Shown here in pieces: positions 38,470 through 51,725 of a DNA stretch of 64,000 nucleotides. The first letter of the stretch is position 1; each line of letters starts with the position of its first letter. The notes below the pieces were generated by a model. The model was not told the DNA's origin, did no database searches, and was given only the letters and a program-made list of their open reading frames with translations. The translations under genes and the position numbers were made by a program. Source of the stretch: Tamarix chinensis (lineage: Eukaryota; Streptophyta; Magnoliopsida; Caryophyllales; Tamaricaceae); the NCBI GenBank assembly GCA_030549775.1, contig CM060180.1, forward strand, positions 28,902,590 through 28,966,589, written 5' to 3'.

Positions 38470-38848
38470 TATGATCAATATTATTATTATTTGTGTTATC
38501 ACTTCCCCTCTTTTATTTTCATAATTATTTCTAAAATTATTATTCTTACAATTATTATTATCGATATTATTATTAAGCGTGTTATTTATAACAAGGTTAT
38601 TAGTATTACCATCCCTTCTATTTTAATTACTCTCTTCTTATTATTGGTATTATTATGGTCATCAACTTTTATCTTCCTCTACTCATACATACATTTAATT
38701 CAGGTTATTTTCATAACTTAACATTTATGGACTTACTCAAAACAACAAGGCGATCGCTTAAAAAGAATCTTATGGTTTACTTCACCTACTAATCAAACTT
38801 TAAGTCTTGTATATCTAAATTAATGATTTATTAATACGGGGTATTACA
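38470..38848. repeat. AT-rich fragment ending in an LTR-like terminus
   Basis: An ATT/TTA-rich stretch ends with CGGGGTATTACA at 38837-38848, the same kind of terminus seen in Cassandra and the long solo LTRs. No matching start or target duplication was found, so it may be a truncated LTR. Confidence 0.35.
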
Positions 38849-40025
38849 CAACGCTTCTTTCACTTTTCTCAAAAGGCCTTCGTTCAATTCAAAGGAACGA
38901 AATACAAGACTAGTTTCACATAAGAGGAAGTATAAACTATACAAGATATTGATGAAAGGGTTCTTTATTTATTCTAAGTTCTAACTTAACGAGATCTTTA
39001 GATTCCTTTGTTATAAGCGTAACAAACATTTCGTAAAATTTTACTATTTGGATTCCAAGTACTGAGCCTTTCATTTCATTGGATTTTTTTTAAATAGTTT
39101 TACATATAGGGAAATCATTAAGTTTCTTTTTATTCCATCTGGGCCCAATACCCGTTGGTCCCTTCTCTCACTTTAGATAGAGTTAACAAGATTCTTAGTG
39201 CAAGGAGAAAACAAGGATCCATTATCTCTTCCTACTCTAGCTTCCTTTACTTCCCTAAATAAATAAAAAATGTTTCTTAGGCCACATTTTATGCATTGTA
39301 GAGAAATTTCTTTTCCCCCTTAGAGCTGGAGGCCCCCTTATCCTATAGTTTTATGGTTATTGTTTAGAGGATGGGGATAGGGAGAATAGACATAGAAACA
39401 TCATTAAAATATCACTATCTTCTCTTTTAAACTTCCTACAAAAAGGCTTTGCTTTATAAAAGCCCTTATGGGTCTTTTAAGTCCTCATCCTCTAGGTCCT
39501 TGAGCTCTAATGTTTTCTTCAAGGATGGACAATTTCCCATGGGCTGGGTGTGATCAATAATATCACATCTTACTTAATATTTTGGGTCAATTGTGACGGT
39601 GTAGCTGCAACAAGTCTTTTGATGGGCGTAGTATATTAAGTGGGCTCAAATGTACCAGAACAACTTTTTACCCCATTATAGGGTTGGATGAGTTGATAGA
39701 GGGTTGTTATTGATGTTTGGCTAAGGTAGCTAATGCAGGAGGTAGAAAGACATTTTATCAATAAAATCATGTATGACACGCCTCAAGTTCCAGCAATTGT
39801 CGGTCTAGTTTCCATAACTTTGGTGATAATGGCTTATCGAGTTTTGACCATGCCCAATTGAAGATGTATTTGGTGTCTGTTTTGACTTTAAGAGGGGCAA
39901 GACCCCCTTCTGTAACTATACTAGATCTCCCATGAACCTACTCATCAAAAGCGATAATATAGTGAACTCTCTGAGTGGTTGGTCATGTCTTTTAGCTTGT
40001 CTCTGAACCCGTCCCTTACTGATAA
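38849..40025. other. No recognisable gene or element
   Basis: About 1.2 kb of mixed composition with short frames only. It is less AT-rich than its surroundings in parts (39,120-39,560). No protein family, element end or RNA gene was recognised. Confidence 0.4.
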
Positions 40026-40029
40026 CTTT

Positions 40030-41820
40030 ACCCTATTTTGTCTCCAAGATTCAAAGATTGGCTTTTTATTTTAATTTCCCTTTTATCTATGAACTTAAAT
40101 CTAAAACATTCAATATAGGTACAAAAGTAATAAATTATGATAGTTATAATATGAAATTAATGGACACGACAATAAATTTGATTAAATGAGAGTAAATTTT
40201 GGTTAAAATGAGAATTAACATATTTTATTGTTCTAAGATACAAGTATCAACTTCTCAATAATTTTATTATACATTGTGTCACAATGCCAATTTGGTCTTA
40301 GTACCTTCTATTGCTCTAACATATAACTATTATGGCTACTTGGACATCTTTACTGTATAATAGGCATATTCAAAACTTATGTACTTTTACATTTTTCTTT
40401 GATACATTTTATCAAAAATTTTGTTATTTCTTTCCCCCACTAAAATTTTGACATTAATAGAATATTTAAACCCCTTTCTCTTTTAATTTACCTTATCTTT
40501 TAACTAAAATCTAAAACTTTCAATATAGGTGCAAAATTAATAAAATTTTTTAGTTACGAAATTAAATAAATAGGCACAATAATAAATCAAATTTAATGAT
40601 AGCAGATATTGGTGAAAAAAAACTAAAATTAAAAAGATAATTAGCAGATTTTATTACTCCAAGATAAGACTATCAATTTCTTAATAATTTTATTGTTTTA
40701 GTGCTATTGTGCCACAATGCCAATTAGGTCTTTGTATTTTTTTATTGATCTAACATAAAACTACTATTACTACATATTTACTTTATATCCAGTGCGTTCA
40801 AATTTATTATGTGCATAAGCAACATAAATTACAAGAAAATCTATTAGAAAAAAAAAATACAAAAAATTTAAACACACTTGTTATAAAGTAAGTATGTAGC
40901 ACTAGAGTTTTATGTTAGAGCAATGAAAAAAATAGCAAGACCTAATTGGCACTGTGGCACAATGGCACTAGAACCATCAAATTATTAAGCAGATGATAGT
41001 CTTATATTGGAGCAATAAAATCTACTGCTTCTCTTTTAAATTTTACTTTTCATTTCACCAATATCTACTCTCATTCAATTTGATTTATTAGTGTGTCTAT
41101 TTATTTAATTTCATATCTAAAAAAGTTATTAATTTTGTACCTATATTGAATGTTTAATATTTTAGTTTAAAGAGAAAAGGGAAATTAAAAGAGAAAAGAG
41201 ATTTAAATGTTCTATCAATATTGAAATTGGAGGGGGGGGGGTGAAGTAGCATAAATTCTGATAAAATCTATTAGGAAAAATGTAAAACTACATAAGTTTT
41301 GAACACAACTATTATAAAGTAAAGATGTTTAAGTAGCCATAATAATTAAATGTTAGAGCAATAGAAGGTGCTGAGATCCAATTGGTTTTGTGACACAATG
41401 GCATTATAACAAAAAAATTGAGAACCCGATAGTTGTATCTTGGAACAATAAAATATACCAATTCTTATTTTAACCAATATATGCTTCGATCCAATCAAAT
41501 TTATTGTTGTGTCTGTTAATTTAATATTATAACTAACAAAATTTATTATTTTTGTACCTATATTAAATGTTTTAGATTTAAGTTAAGAGATAGAAAGGAA
41601 ATTAAAAATAAAAGCCACTATTTGGATCTTGGAGCATTAGACCTGCTATTTCTCTCTTCGGTTCTAATTTCTATTTTTACTAATATATTCACTCCCACTC
41701 AACCAAATATATTGTTGTGTCTATTTAGTTAATATTGGAACTGATAAAATTTATTACTTATGCATCTATTGAATATTTTATAATTTAGTTCAAAGATAAA
41801 ACAAAAATTAAGAAAATGTA
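40030..41820. repeat. Large foldback (inverted) repeat, two arms of about 0.8 kb
   Basis: The sequence is roughly palindromic about 40,840. The left arm has two diverged copies of a unit: about 40060-40440 and 40480-40835. Each carries AAATCTAAAAC-TTCAATATAGG, a block with CACAATGCCAATT-GGTCT and ATAACTACTATTA-like runs. The right arm repeats them in inverted order at about 40850-41190 and 41200-41610. The pairs 40420-40490 and 41160-41250 are clearly complementary. A further half unit follows at about 41620-41820. No protein is encoded. The structure is like a foldback or MITE-derived hairpin element; a family could not be assigned. Confidence 0.8.
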
Positions 41821-41859
41821 TAGAAAATTATGAATAAAAAGGTAAATTCTAAGAATTTA

Positions 41860-42371
41860 TCATTCTATAGTGTTATTATAAAATATATACATATGCATAT
41901 AGAGATATGTGCACTAGTCTTTTATATATGCATGGTATAGTGGTTGTGATAGATCATGATTATGTCACCTTACTACTCATTGTTTGGGTTCCTCAAACGG
42001 AAGGAACAAGCATATTGAAGAAACATTTGACCAAAGGCAAATGACAAAGGCCATCAGATAAGGGCAGATGACCAGGGTCATCGATTAGTGAACACACAAA
42101 AGAAGGCCATTGGCCAAAGATAGACATCAAAGTTTTATTGTCCAAAGACATAGTGCAAGGGTGTCAACAAATAGGGCGAGTGCCAGAGCTGTCAGCCAAG
42201 ATCTACCAACTGAGGACATGAGCCAAGGGTAAGGGCTAGGGGTGATAGACCAATGACAAGTCAGTAGGCCAGTGAGGGAAAATGATTTACAAAAGACCAA
42301 CTAATGGAATCAGTTGGTTGGGAGCGTCTCATGGAATGAGATTGAGGAAGAAGACGTGAGTGAATAATGGG
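41860..42371. other. Intergenic DNA with no gene recognised
   Basis: Non-coding stretch rich in CCAAGG, GACCA and AGCCAAG-like words between 42,000 and 42,300. No open frame or element end is evident. Confidence 0.35.
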
Positions 42372-42850
42372 TGTTAGAAAGTTGTTAGAAAATATCTTAA
42401 TATAAGGGATTTAGTATTCATTATAATGATAGTCTGTAAGTTAACAGAGATCAAGCCATAGAGTTAATCAAGTTGTAACTTATATATTTTTCCAACTATG
42501 ATTATGTTGAGAGATCTATAGGTTAGACAGCTGATGATGGTTGAGTGTTGTGGCCAAATATGAAGGAGGGGTATAAAAAAAACCTTTTCCTGACCCTTTG
42601 TAAACGATCATGCAATATTTATATTTTTATACAAAATTTGTATACTCAATAAAAGTCTCAACTCCTTTCTCTTATAAATTCTCATTTTCTTTGGGCTTGT
42701 AATCTACTCTTGCATTTCTGCATAATTGTGTAATTGTTCAAGGGGATTATTATTAGGTTGGGTGGGGAGATATTTTTTTCTCAGCACTCTTTTTGCTTGG
42801 CTTGCTTGTGATTAGTAATGCTGGTGCAACTAGTGTTAAAATTTCTAACA
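42372..42850 (+). repeat. Possible solo LTR, 479 bp
   Basis: The stretch starts TGTTAGAAAG and ends TTTCTAACA, a good inverted match for LTR ends. It contains a TATA-like GGTATAAAAAAAACC near 42,570 and an AATAAA near 42,645. A matching 5-bp target duplication is not visible (ATGGG against TCTTA) and no primer binding site follows. The call is therefore tentative. Confidence 0.4.
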
Positions 42851-43153
42851 TCTTAGTTAGTAGAGTTGATTTAAAAGTTCATTGCAAGTCCCATTCTAGT
42901 AATTCCAAAGAACATCTCCTTCATTTTAGGGACCATTATGAATATTGGTTTTGCTCAAATATTTGAATGACCATGCCATTATTTTGTAACTTTGTATGGT
43001 GAAACCATGTTAAATATTTTGATTTTTGGACAATTGATAACCTTCCATGTATCGATTGTAGGTGGAATAGTAACGAGAGTTATCCTAGATGGTCCACATA
43101 ATTTCCACCCTTAGAAAGCACTATAATACTATTAGAGCCATCAATGTCTAATT

Positions 43154-46100
43154 TGTAACACCCCCAAAATTTCACAATAGAAAATTTTTGTTTAATCAAA
43201 AACCATACACTAAGATAGTGGGTGTTATCGCCTTGATTGACACAATTCTGACCCCCGACTAGTCTTGTACCAACCACAAGGCTAGAAAACTCACAAGACA
43301 TTTATTCTATTAGAGTATAAAACCATAGGGATTTTAATAATTCATAATTACAAAGAAAAGAATAGTGCGCGATACATGAGTTATTACATAAACAGAAAAC
43401 TAGTATAGTGTTAAAGTCCTTGCGAGAAAAAAATACGATTAACAAAAGATAGTAAAAATAGAAACGGGTGAATCCGGACAAAAATCGCTCTTGCGCCCCA
43501 TGCCAGGTTTAACAGGCCATCACTCATCCCCACCCAATGCATCAAATGCGTCAAAGTTATGGAATGCAGCATCTTTTACCTATAGGAACTTAGAAGGGTT
43601 CATTACTTGTGGGAATAAATAGCACCCACGAAACGGGTGATCAGTACGCTACGTACTGAGTAAGGTAACCATATGGATAAGGTCATGCAAGTACAAACAG
43701 GCAAACAAGGCATACAATACTTCATTTAGGTTCATATCATTATTTGAGACATAAGCCATTATTTTCGTCTTACACATTTTCCATATTATTTTCATATGAG
43801 TACGGGGACCCCACTATTATAGCCGGTTGACTGAAAAACACTCCAAGGCAAAACACACTGACCACTATTTTAGTCGATGGATCGAAAAACACTCCACGAG
43901 GCAAAGCGCACCTGATGACTATTATAGCCGGTGGATTAAAAATCATCCTCACCTAGCCTCGACTTATGTGGTGTTCCACTGTAAGTAGTTAGTATATTTT
44001 CCATGATTTATTTCTGTACAAAATTTAGTTTATACTGTAAAACACTCCACATGACAAAACGCACCTGACCATTATTATAGCCTATGGATCGAAAAACACT
44101 CCATATGGCAAAACACACCTTACCACTATTATAGCCGGCGGATCAAAAATTATCCTCTCTTGGGCCCAGCTCTATAATCTTTCATTTTAAGTATTTAATG
44201 TTTTACTCGTGTCTTATTTCACACGCAACCCCGACTATACATGCATGTCCTATTGGACTTCCCATTCTCACCCTTTATCCTAGCTCTCTTGAAAAGCCCC
44301 ATCCCATATCTTGGGACCTTTACACACTTTAGGACTCTAATACTTCTTCCTCACCTTTCCCTCACTCACCATGAGAAACCCAAACTCCTATGCATATAGA
44401 TCTAGGCCCACTTCCTATATCTCTGCTTTAATTCACCATTACCCTCCAGGGTTTCCCCTCCTAAACCCTAATCTGGCCTTTGTGGCCTCACTTCTCCCTA
44501 TCTTACACAACCCATACTCCTCTTTTCTTCCAATACCACTACTCCACTCGAACTACACCCAACATCACAACCTTATTTCCCATCATTCACATGTGACCAT
44601 GAAAATCCTAGTTAGTTCCTCAAACCCTAGTACTTCTCCTCTCTTTTATGTCATCCCCTCATCACACATACATAGTTCCCTTTTCCACTTGACTCACTTC
44701 CTTTTCCATGTGACACCCTTCCACTCTTATCCCACACTATAACCACTTCCATTAACTCAGCCTTCCATGTACACTTCCCTCACATAGGGTTTTTCTCACA
44801 AACCCTAGCCAAGTCCTCCATGCATCCTTATACCAACCTACGTACTATCTTTCACTTATGGAGTCCAATCACCCCAATTACTCTTCCTTTACCTTGCTTC
44901 ACCATCAAGTCACCTTTTCCCACGTAAAAGTTACCCCCTCATGCAAAGACTAACCACCCTATGTAAGCCTTACACTCCCCATGCAATATTTATCCTATCC
45001 TTCTATTTTATTCATATTATCCTTTTATTTGTCCACCCACAAGTCATGAGATACTTAGTCCTTTCTCACTTCCCTTTTACTACTCCACTCTCTTTACTTC
45101 TTTTATCTTCCCATAACCTCATCTTACTACTTAGGGACTCCAATCATGCATATCATAGAGAGCAACAATATATAAGCACAACATAAGTACAAGTCACATC
45201 ACCATATTACACATGCCATAAAATATATACACCTTACCTTAATTCCATGCTTAGCAAGTTGCGCTCCAATGCATAATCCATAACCACTTAAGATACGTAC
45301 ATATAATCAACACACATAAACACATAATACACAAATTGGGGCTTAACTATATCCTTACATAGAATGACACCTGGCTTGGAGCACAACTCTTATACCTCCT
45401 TAGGGGACGTATTTGGTTCACCTATAAGAGTGGAACACTAGTATTAACTTTCCTCTTATTCCTTTCAATATCTCCTAATTGATTTTTTTATAAGAAACTA
45501 ATATTAGTAATGATAATAATAATAGTCCTAATAATATTAATAAGGTTGGTATTATTAAAGAGGCCAACCATAATATTAGTAGTGGCATTAACCATAATAA
45601 GATTAATAATAGTAATAATGGCATAATAGTAGTAGTAATAATAATAATGATAATAAGGCTAAAATAACAATTATACAAGATAATTTATACTTAAAGTGAT
45701 GGCAAAGGTTAGGGTATAACCAGAAGTGGAGGTGGTGGCAACGTCAACGGAAGTGGTGGTTATTTGGAAAAGTTAAGCTTTGGGGTTGGAAGGGAGAAAG
45801 GGAGGTGGTGGTTGTGAGGTGGTGGGTTCCCTAGACCAGGAGGGTTGCAGTGGTGGTGGTGGCGTGGCAAGGTGGCCGGGGTGGCTGTGGTGGCTATGGT
45901 GGCCGAAGGTGGTGAAGAAGGAAGGAGGAGGAAAGAGAGGGATAAAGGGGAAAGGAAGGATACAGGGAGGTAAAGGAAGGTATGTTGGATTGAGAGGGAG
46001 GTAGTGGGGTGGTGGTTGTGATAGAGGAGGCGACATAGGGTGGCGTAGGGTGGCGAAAGGGGTGGCGATAGGGTGCAAAGAGTTGCCCACTTTGCACAAG

Positions 46101-47090
46101 GATGGCAAGCTACATAGGAAGAGTTAGGGGTGGGGAGTGGTCTGATTTGGTGGTGGGTAATGTAGGGAAGATGTTGGGTCATAGTTTGGACGACGTCGAT
46201 GTATGACGACAATTGGGGTGGCATCTAAAAGTGTAGTGGTGGGGGGTTTTGGGAGATTTCTAGGTAGAGCAAAAGGAGAGGAAGAAGGGTGGGGGTGGGG
46301 TATTTATAAGCGTGGGGAGGAGAAGAAGACAAGAAGAATGAGGGTAAGAGAGTAGGAGGGGTAGGGGCTCGTCGACCGACGATGGCAGGCTAATACAAGC
46401 TTGTAGGTTGTAGGGTTGCGGGGAGCAATGGGGGGAGAAAGGGAAGGGGAAGGGGCACATGAGAGGGGCAGTGCAGTGGTAGGTTTGGCTCTAAATGGAA
46501 AGGAAAGGGACAGGGTTGTGTAGGTGCAGAGGAGGACAAGAAATGGCAGGGCAGGTGTGACCTACAATGTGGAGGAAGGAGAAGATGAGGAAGAAGAAGG
46601 AGGGGGAGGGTAGGTCGTCGGGTGGGGAGAAAAGAAAATTGGGTCAGCCTAAATGCGTGAGGAAGAAAAGAAAGAGAGAAAGGGAGGAAGGGATTAGGAT
46701 ACACGGGTAAGGCCTGAACTGGCTGGAGGAGGGAAAAGGGAAAAGAAAAGACAAAAAGAAAGAAAGAAAAAGAAAAAAAGAAGAAGAAGAAGAAAAAAAG
46801 AGGGAAAAAGGAAAATGTGGTGTTCGGGGTATCTAGGGTCTTTTGTGTTTTTGAATTTTTAAAAATAATAATAATAGTAAAAATAAATAATTAAATTCCT
46901 TTTTATAATAATTTAGAAATTTTGGTTAAATCTTCCTAAATTCCATTTTAGTTAACAAATTACCCTAATCTCTCCTAATTTAATCCTATATTATTTTCCT
47001 CTTTTTTATCTTACTTACTCTCATTATTTTATTAAAAATGTTATATTTAATTGATCTCATATATTAATCTCAAATTTTAGCTAAACCTAA
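43154..47090 (-). mobile_element. LTR C, third copy of the long-LTR family, start truncated or diverged
   Basis: The left end TGTAACACCCCCAAAATTT matches the ends of LTRs A and B. It keeps the same layout as LTR A: the GGGTGATCAGTACGCTACGT block (about 43640), five copies of the CACTATTATAGCCGGTGGAT motif (43808-44145), the CTTGGAGCAC block near 45375, an AAT-rich part (45500-45660), a GA/GT-rich block (45700-46830), and a minus-strand TATA (CTTATAAATACC) at about 46310-46299. The sense-start end is not found; similarity to LTR A fades around 47,090. No target duplication could be confirmed. Frames inside are low-complexity artefacts. Confidence 0.7.
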
Positions 47091-47299
47091 TATCAAGTAA
47101 TTAATATAATAACCTAATTCCTATATCGAAAAATTAATATTTCTACCTTACCCTGACTTATTAATCCTAATTCCTAACCCTAATCTCTATTTCTAGTTAT
47201 TAATACTTTAATCTAAAACTAACCCCAAAAATTTATTAATTAAATTATCTTAAGACCCTAACCTAAATTATTTTAATTTAAATCTAATTTTAAAACCAA

Positions 47300-48420
47300 A
47301 CCTACCTTCTTTTCCTTTTTATTTTCTCCCTATTATTTTCTTTTCTTTTTCCACCCGCCCGACCTCTTTTTCTTCTTCCTTTTTTCTTGCATGAAGCATT
47401 GTCCCCAGATAAAGCCTCTGCCCTCTGCCATGCCTACCCATATGCCAAATCCCACTCCTTGCGTGATCTATTTGTTGCAATCCATGCCCTAACTATGCGT
47501 GTGCCTGCTTCCCTTTCTACCCACCTCTCTCTCGTGCATGTATACATGTATATATACCTTCACACTTTACATTAAATGCTTGAACTACCTTCTCCTCCCT
47601 ACTTCTTTTTTCCCCAAAACCACCACTAAATGCAACCCTATGCTCCTCCTTTCCTTCCTCGTCATTGTTAAAGCAACCCATCGACACCACCATTGGCAGC
47701 CATTACCGTTTCCTCATCCCAAGAACCAACTACCTTCACCGTTTCCTCACCCATACCACTAACCAAACTCACCAAAAACCCCCTAAGCCTAAATAAATTC
47801 CACCGAAATGCCCCATTTTTCTTCCTTCCTTGAGCAATGGTGATCCAAATTGAAGCAACACCCTTAGCTGCAACAAACTCCACCAATCCTACCCTCTACC
47901 ACCAGCTAAAGTTGTCGTTCTTACCTACTTCTATTGATAAAGATCACCACAAATCCCCTACCTTCATTCAACTGCTTCCACTGCAGCCACCCTCCTTCAT
48001 TCGGCTACTTCCATAGCAACAACCACCCCCTTCAACCCTTTTTTTCCATTCCTCACCACCTAGCAATGACAACTTGTACCATTGCCACCTCTTGGCTCTG
48101 ACACTTGCTATCATTCCTCCTCTTATTATTATGTAACACATTCCTGAAACACTCCCTTTGGTTTGGTTCAATTTTCCTTCATTCTTTCACCCTCCATTCC
48201 TTTAGATTTTCCCTAATTGTGTTATCAAATCCTAATATTTTTTGTTATTTATTTCTTAGGTGATTTACCAAAAGTTCCAAAGGAGTTGGAATAAGATATA
48301 CATGCATAGAGACCGAAGCCTTTTTCAATAAGGATACTAGTCGTAGTATAGAGTTTTTGTGCTAATTTCTATGTATGTTTATGTGTATTATCGTGTTATT
48401 ATTGCTATGTTGTTAATATT
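47300..48420 (+). repeat. Possible diverged plus-strand relative of the long-LTR family
   Basis: The layout echoes the first half of LTR B: a pyrimidine-rich block (47,300-47,400), a TATA-like TATATATACC near 47,550, a C-rich stretch with many ACC and CCT words, and then a block with GAGACCGAAGCC near 48,310. The characteristic LTR end and the ACTCAGTACGTAG-like block were not found to the right. It may be a truncated copy facing LTR C, or an unrelated sequence of similar composition. Confidence 0.35.
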
Positions 48421-49075
48421 GTGACATGAGAACATGATATTGTATGATGAGAAACGAGTGAGTTTAGAAGCATGCGATATCATTACGATAATATTTTCCG
48501 TGAAAAACCCTAAGCTAATCGATGTGATGTGTTGTAATATGGGCTTAATAGGATATTATAGGTGGTAAAAGATAATTTAAGATACATAGTGATAAATGGA
48601 TGATTAAAAAATAATGATACCGAAACATATAATGTTTTCATAAAATGAGGGCTTTTGGTTAGCTATAAGAGCATTTTGGTCAACATGGCTTTAATACAAA
48701 AATTATGGTATTTTAATATTTTAGGAGATCTAAAATTTTCGAAGAGGATCATATGAAATTTTTGGAGTACTCATGCATGACATAAGTACCATGAAAAGAG
48801 AAAATGACTTAATTTGGGAATAGTAATCCTAAAAAGGGATGCTATTATCACATGTATGAAACGTTAGTGTTAGACCATCATTTTTGGATATGTGGTTAAT
48901 ATTTATATTTTATATGAATGTACATTGAGATTGCTAGTTATATGAGCCTTATAGGAACATTGATGATATACTTGTAAAATTAGGGTTTCATAACCATTGT
49001 GAAGAGTAGTTTTTGAGATGGGGCTATTATCACATGTGTAAGATGTTAAATTTAGGCCTTAAATTTTAGAGATGC

Positions 49076-49122
<47 letters not shown>

Positions 49123-50685
49123 TTTGATAAAGATATACTAAATGTGGTGGATAAAAGAGCAATATAGATGAAATTATAGCTAAAATGTGAAATTAGAGTT
49201 TCTTAAGAAGTATATGGATCTAAACCCTTGATAACGTCATTTCTATCTATGCAATTGTGCTTTACTTGCTTTAATTATGTTTTGTAACTATCAAATTAGT
49301 CATGAATAAGAAATTAATTATTTAAAGTGAAAAATCACAATCTATTTTCAATTTTCCTATGTAAAGAATCTCTTTTAAGAGTTATCAACTAACATAAAAG
49401 TAGTAAAGAATTAACATGAGTAAACAATACAAATGGATACTAAAAAGATTAATTACAATGATGATAATAACACTAATATAATAGATAATATTACAATTAA
49501 TATATGATCGGCAAAAATATTAATATTAAATATAGTAAAAAAAAGATAAGAGAACTTGTAGAAAAGGGGAATAAAATGATTATAGAATCATTAAAAATGG
49601 AGCAAAGAGTACACGATTTGATCATATAAGCATAAAGAATTTGAATTCTAACCATGGTCCAATTCTATATATTTTTTCATATATTGAATCTACTCATTCC
49701 CATATCTAATGAAAATGCCACGATCGAAATACGAAACAATTTTGAATCTATCAAGAAAGGTCGAAGCTAAGAAGAATAAGATGGCTCCATATTGACCAAT
49801 AATGTCCATGTTGGCCCTAATTTAAGTCTTTGTTAATTTATATCTTCTCTAACTTGGGATTAGGTTAGGAATATATAGATACTCTTTCCAAAAATAATGA
49901 AAAACTAACTGTGCACAAATTCCCAATAATAATCGCAAATAGTATCTACTATTATTTAATGGACAACTAGTATTTTTCACATGCAATATATGGGTTTTTA
50001 CTTCTATAAATTGCAAAATATAGAGACAAACTTCTTTCAAGCTTCGAGGAAAATGTTTGCTTCAGTCAACATATCCATACAGTATTTGAGATAACATATT
50101 TTTTGGTCATCACTTGTTTGGCATTAAAGATTTCGATTAGAATGATACAATCCTTACATAGTCTTCTTTTATATTAAGAGAAATCACCATAAAATTTTCA
50201 ACTATGTTTGTTGGATCTCTACGGCCAATATGCTATTTACATACGGAGATAATTAAAATAGTTGAAATAAGTATGCAACATAAAAGTTCATTTTTTTTAA
50301 AAGATACACTATAGAAGTTTTGTTTTGCCAGTAATGTACATGTGCCCTTAATATGTGTTGTTTGAACAATTAAGATTTGTTCAAGATAATAATAACATAT
50401 TGTTCTTTGTATTGATTTTTTTAATAAATTTTTTCTAACAACCATACATAACAGTATCATTTTCAAATTATGTTTTATTTTATTCTTACAATTTTTCTAG
50501 AACTAAATGGAGCCCAACCAATCATTTCGAACATTCTCATACATACCTTTATTGAAAAAAATAGTTGCATTATATAATTAACCTAATTATTGATATATTA
50601 GGTTAGGAATTATAAAGACCTTCAAAGATTGATGGCCCCATTTGTCAACAAAATTATTTATAAATTATTATTCATTTATTTTCCT
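48421..50685. other. AT-rich intergenic DNA, no gene recognised
   Basis: Only short frames occur. An (AAT)n run of about 14 units lies at 49079-49122. Nothing with recognisable termini or protein motifs was seen. Confidence 0.5.
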
Positions 50686-50687
50686 GC

Positions 50688-51049
50688 TATTATTTAAAAG
50701 ATCAAAAACTATTAGTATTATTTATAATTATTTTTATTTCATAATATATAATAATTTTTAAATAGATTTTTTAAGACACATGCTCAAAGAGTATCAATAC
50801 ATCTCATCAAAATATATTATTCCTTCAATATATAAAATCCTACGTGCGAGGATTTGAATTTGATTATCTATTTTAAATCTCTACATGACCATTTTTTCTA
50901 TTATTATTTAAAAGTTCAAAAACTACTAGCATTATTTATAATTATTTTTATTTCATACTATATAATAATTTTTATAAGACACATGCTACAAGAGTTTCAA
51001 TTCATCTCATAAAAAAAAATTTCTTCAATATATGAAATTCTACCTGCGA
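50688..51049. repeat. Tandem duplication, two units of about 160 bp, 210 bp apart
   Basis: The stretch 50688-50851, with AAAAACTATTAGTATTATTT and AAGACACATGCTCAAAGAGT, recurs at 50899-51049 with about ten to fifteen percent change. The ends read CCTACGTGCGAG and TCTACCTGCGAC. Confidence 0.8.
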
Positions 51050-51069
51050 CTGTAAGTCTGCGACCCTTA

Positions 51070-51527
51070 GGCTCCGTTCGGATTGGAGTGAATCGAGGTA
51101 GGGGTAAATATTAAAAATTAACCTAGGTGAAGGGAATGGAGGTGAATCGGGATGAATATTTTAAAATACTATTTAGATAATATTAACCTAACCTGAGTAA
51201 ATCGGGGTGAATGTTTTAAAATTTTCCTTTAAATTGAGGTGAACGAAGATTAAAATAAAAAAATGATATTTATACCATTGTATTAAATAAATAAGTCATA
51301 TTGAGAGGTATTTTGGTCCTATCAAGTAAAAAATTTACTTATTCTTTCATCTTCACCTCCGTTATCCCCAAAATTAAAGGTTAATAAAAACAAGATAAAT
51401 CGAAATGAATAAAAATAAAATATTAATCTTAATTTATCTAAATAAAATTATTAACCTAATAATTAAATAAAATAAATTAATTCATTTACTTCCGTTTACT
51501 TTCTTCCACCCTAATCCAAACGGAGCC
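51070..51527. mobile_element. PIF/Harbinger (Tourist-like) MITE upstream of the LAP gene
   Basis: The ends are GGCTCCGTTCGGATTGGAGT and, as complement of the right end, GGCTCCGTTTGGATTAGGGT. The 3-bp duplication TTA flanks them (51067-51069 and 51528-51530). This TIR start and TTA target preference are typical of PIF/Harbinger. At 458 bp without a frame it is non-autonomous. Its right edge is about 200 bp before the LAP start codon, so it lies in the promoter region. Confidence 0.9.
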
Positions 51528-51692
51528 TTAGAGTTCATCGTAAGCTCTAAATTTCTAGAGGAATAATTTTGGGCCCGCCTGGCCGATCCTCGTAGCCTGT
51601 ACGCATCATCCTGGGTCCCTTGCCTGCACTGCGACAGTGGAACGTTTGCGGCTTAGCTTCGGAAGTGGGAACTAGAGCATCGTGCTGGAAGC

Positions 51693-51702
51693 TTATAAAA
51701 GG
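51693..51702 (+). promoter_or_regulatory. TATA-like box of the LAP gene
   Basis: TTATAAAAGG is the best TATA match upstream of LAP. It lies only about 24-33 bp before the first ATG. If it is used, transcripts would start at or just around that ATG. Confidence 0.45.
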
Positions 51703-51725
51703 ACAAGCGCTCGCACCAGAGGCGA

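Larger units (their letters stand above)
34731..38470 (+). mobile_element. Decayed Ty1/copia retrotransposon, 3' half missing
   Basis: The end of a 5' LTR runs to about 34873 and is followed at once by TGGTATCAAAGC (34874-34885). This is a one-mismatch match to the initiator-methionine tRNA primer binding site TGGTATCAGAGC. Plus-strand remnants then appear in copia order: gag, zinc knuckle, protease, GAG-pre-integrase and integrase. Reverse transcriptase, RNase H and the 3' LTR are not seen. Coding similarity ends near 38,260, just after a NSYTPLR motif. Many stops and frameshifts show long decay. The 5' part of the LTR is cut off by solo LTR B. Confidence 0.85.

Noticed and set aside
38849..39560. 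Organelle DNA insertion
   Set aside because: The composition shift drew attention, but no organelle gene or tRNA was recognised, so it could not be supported.
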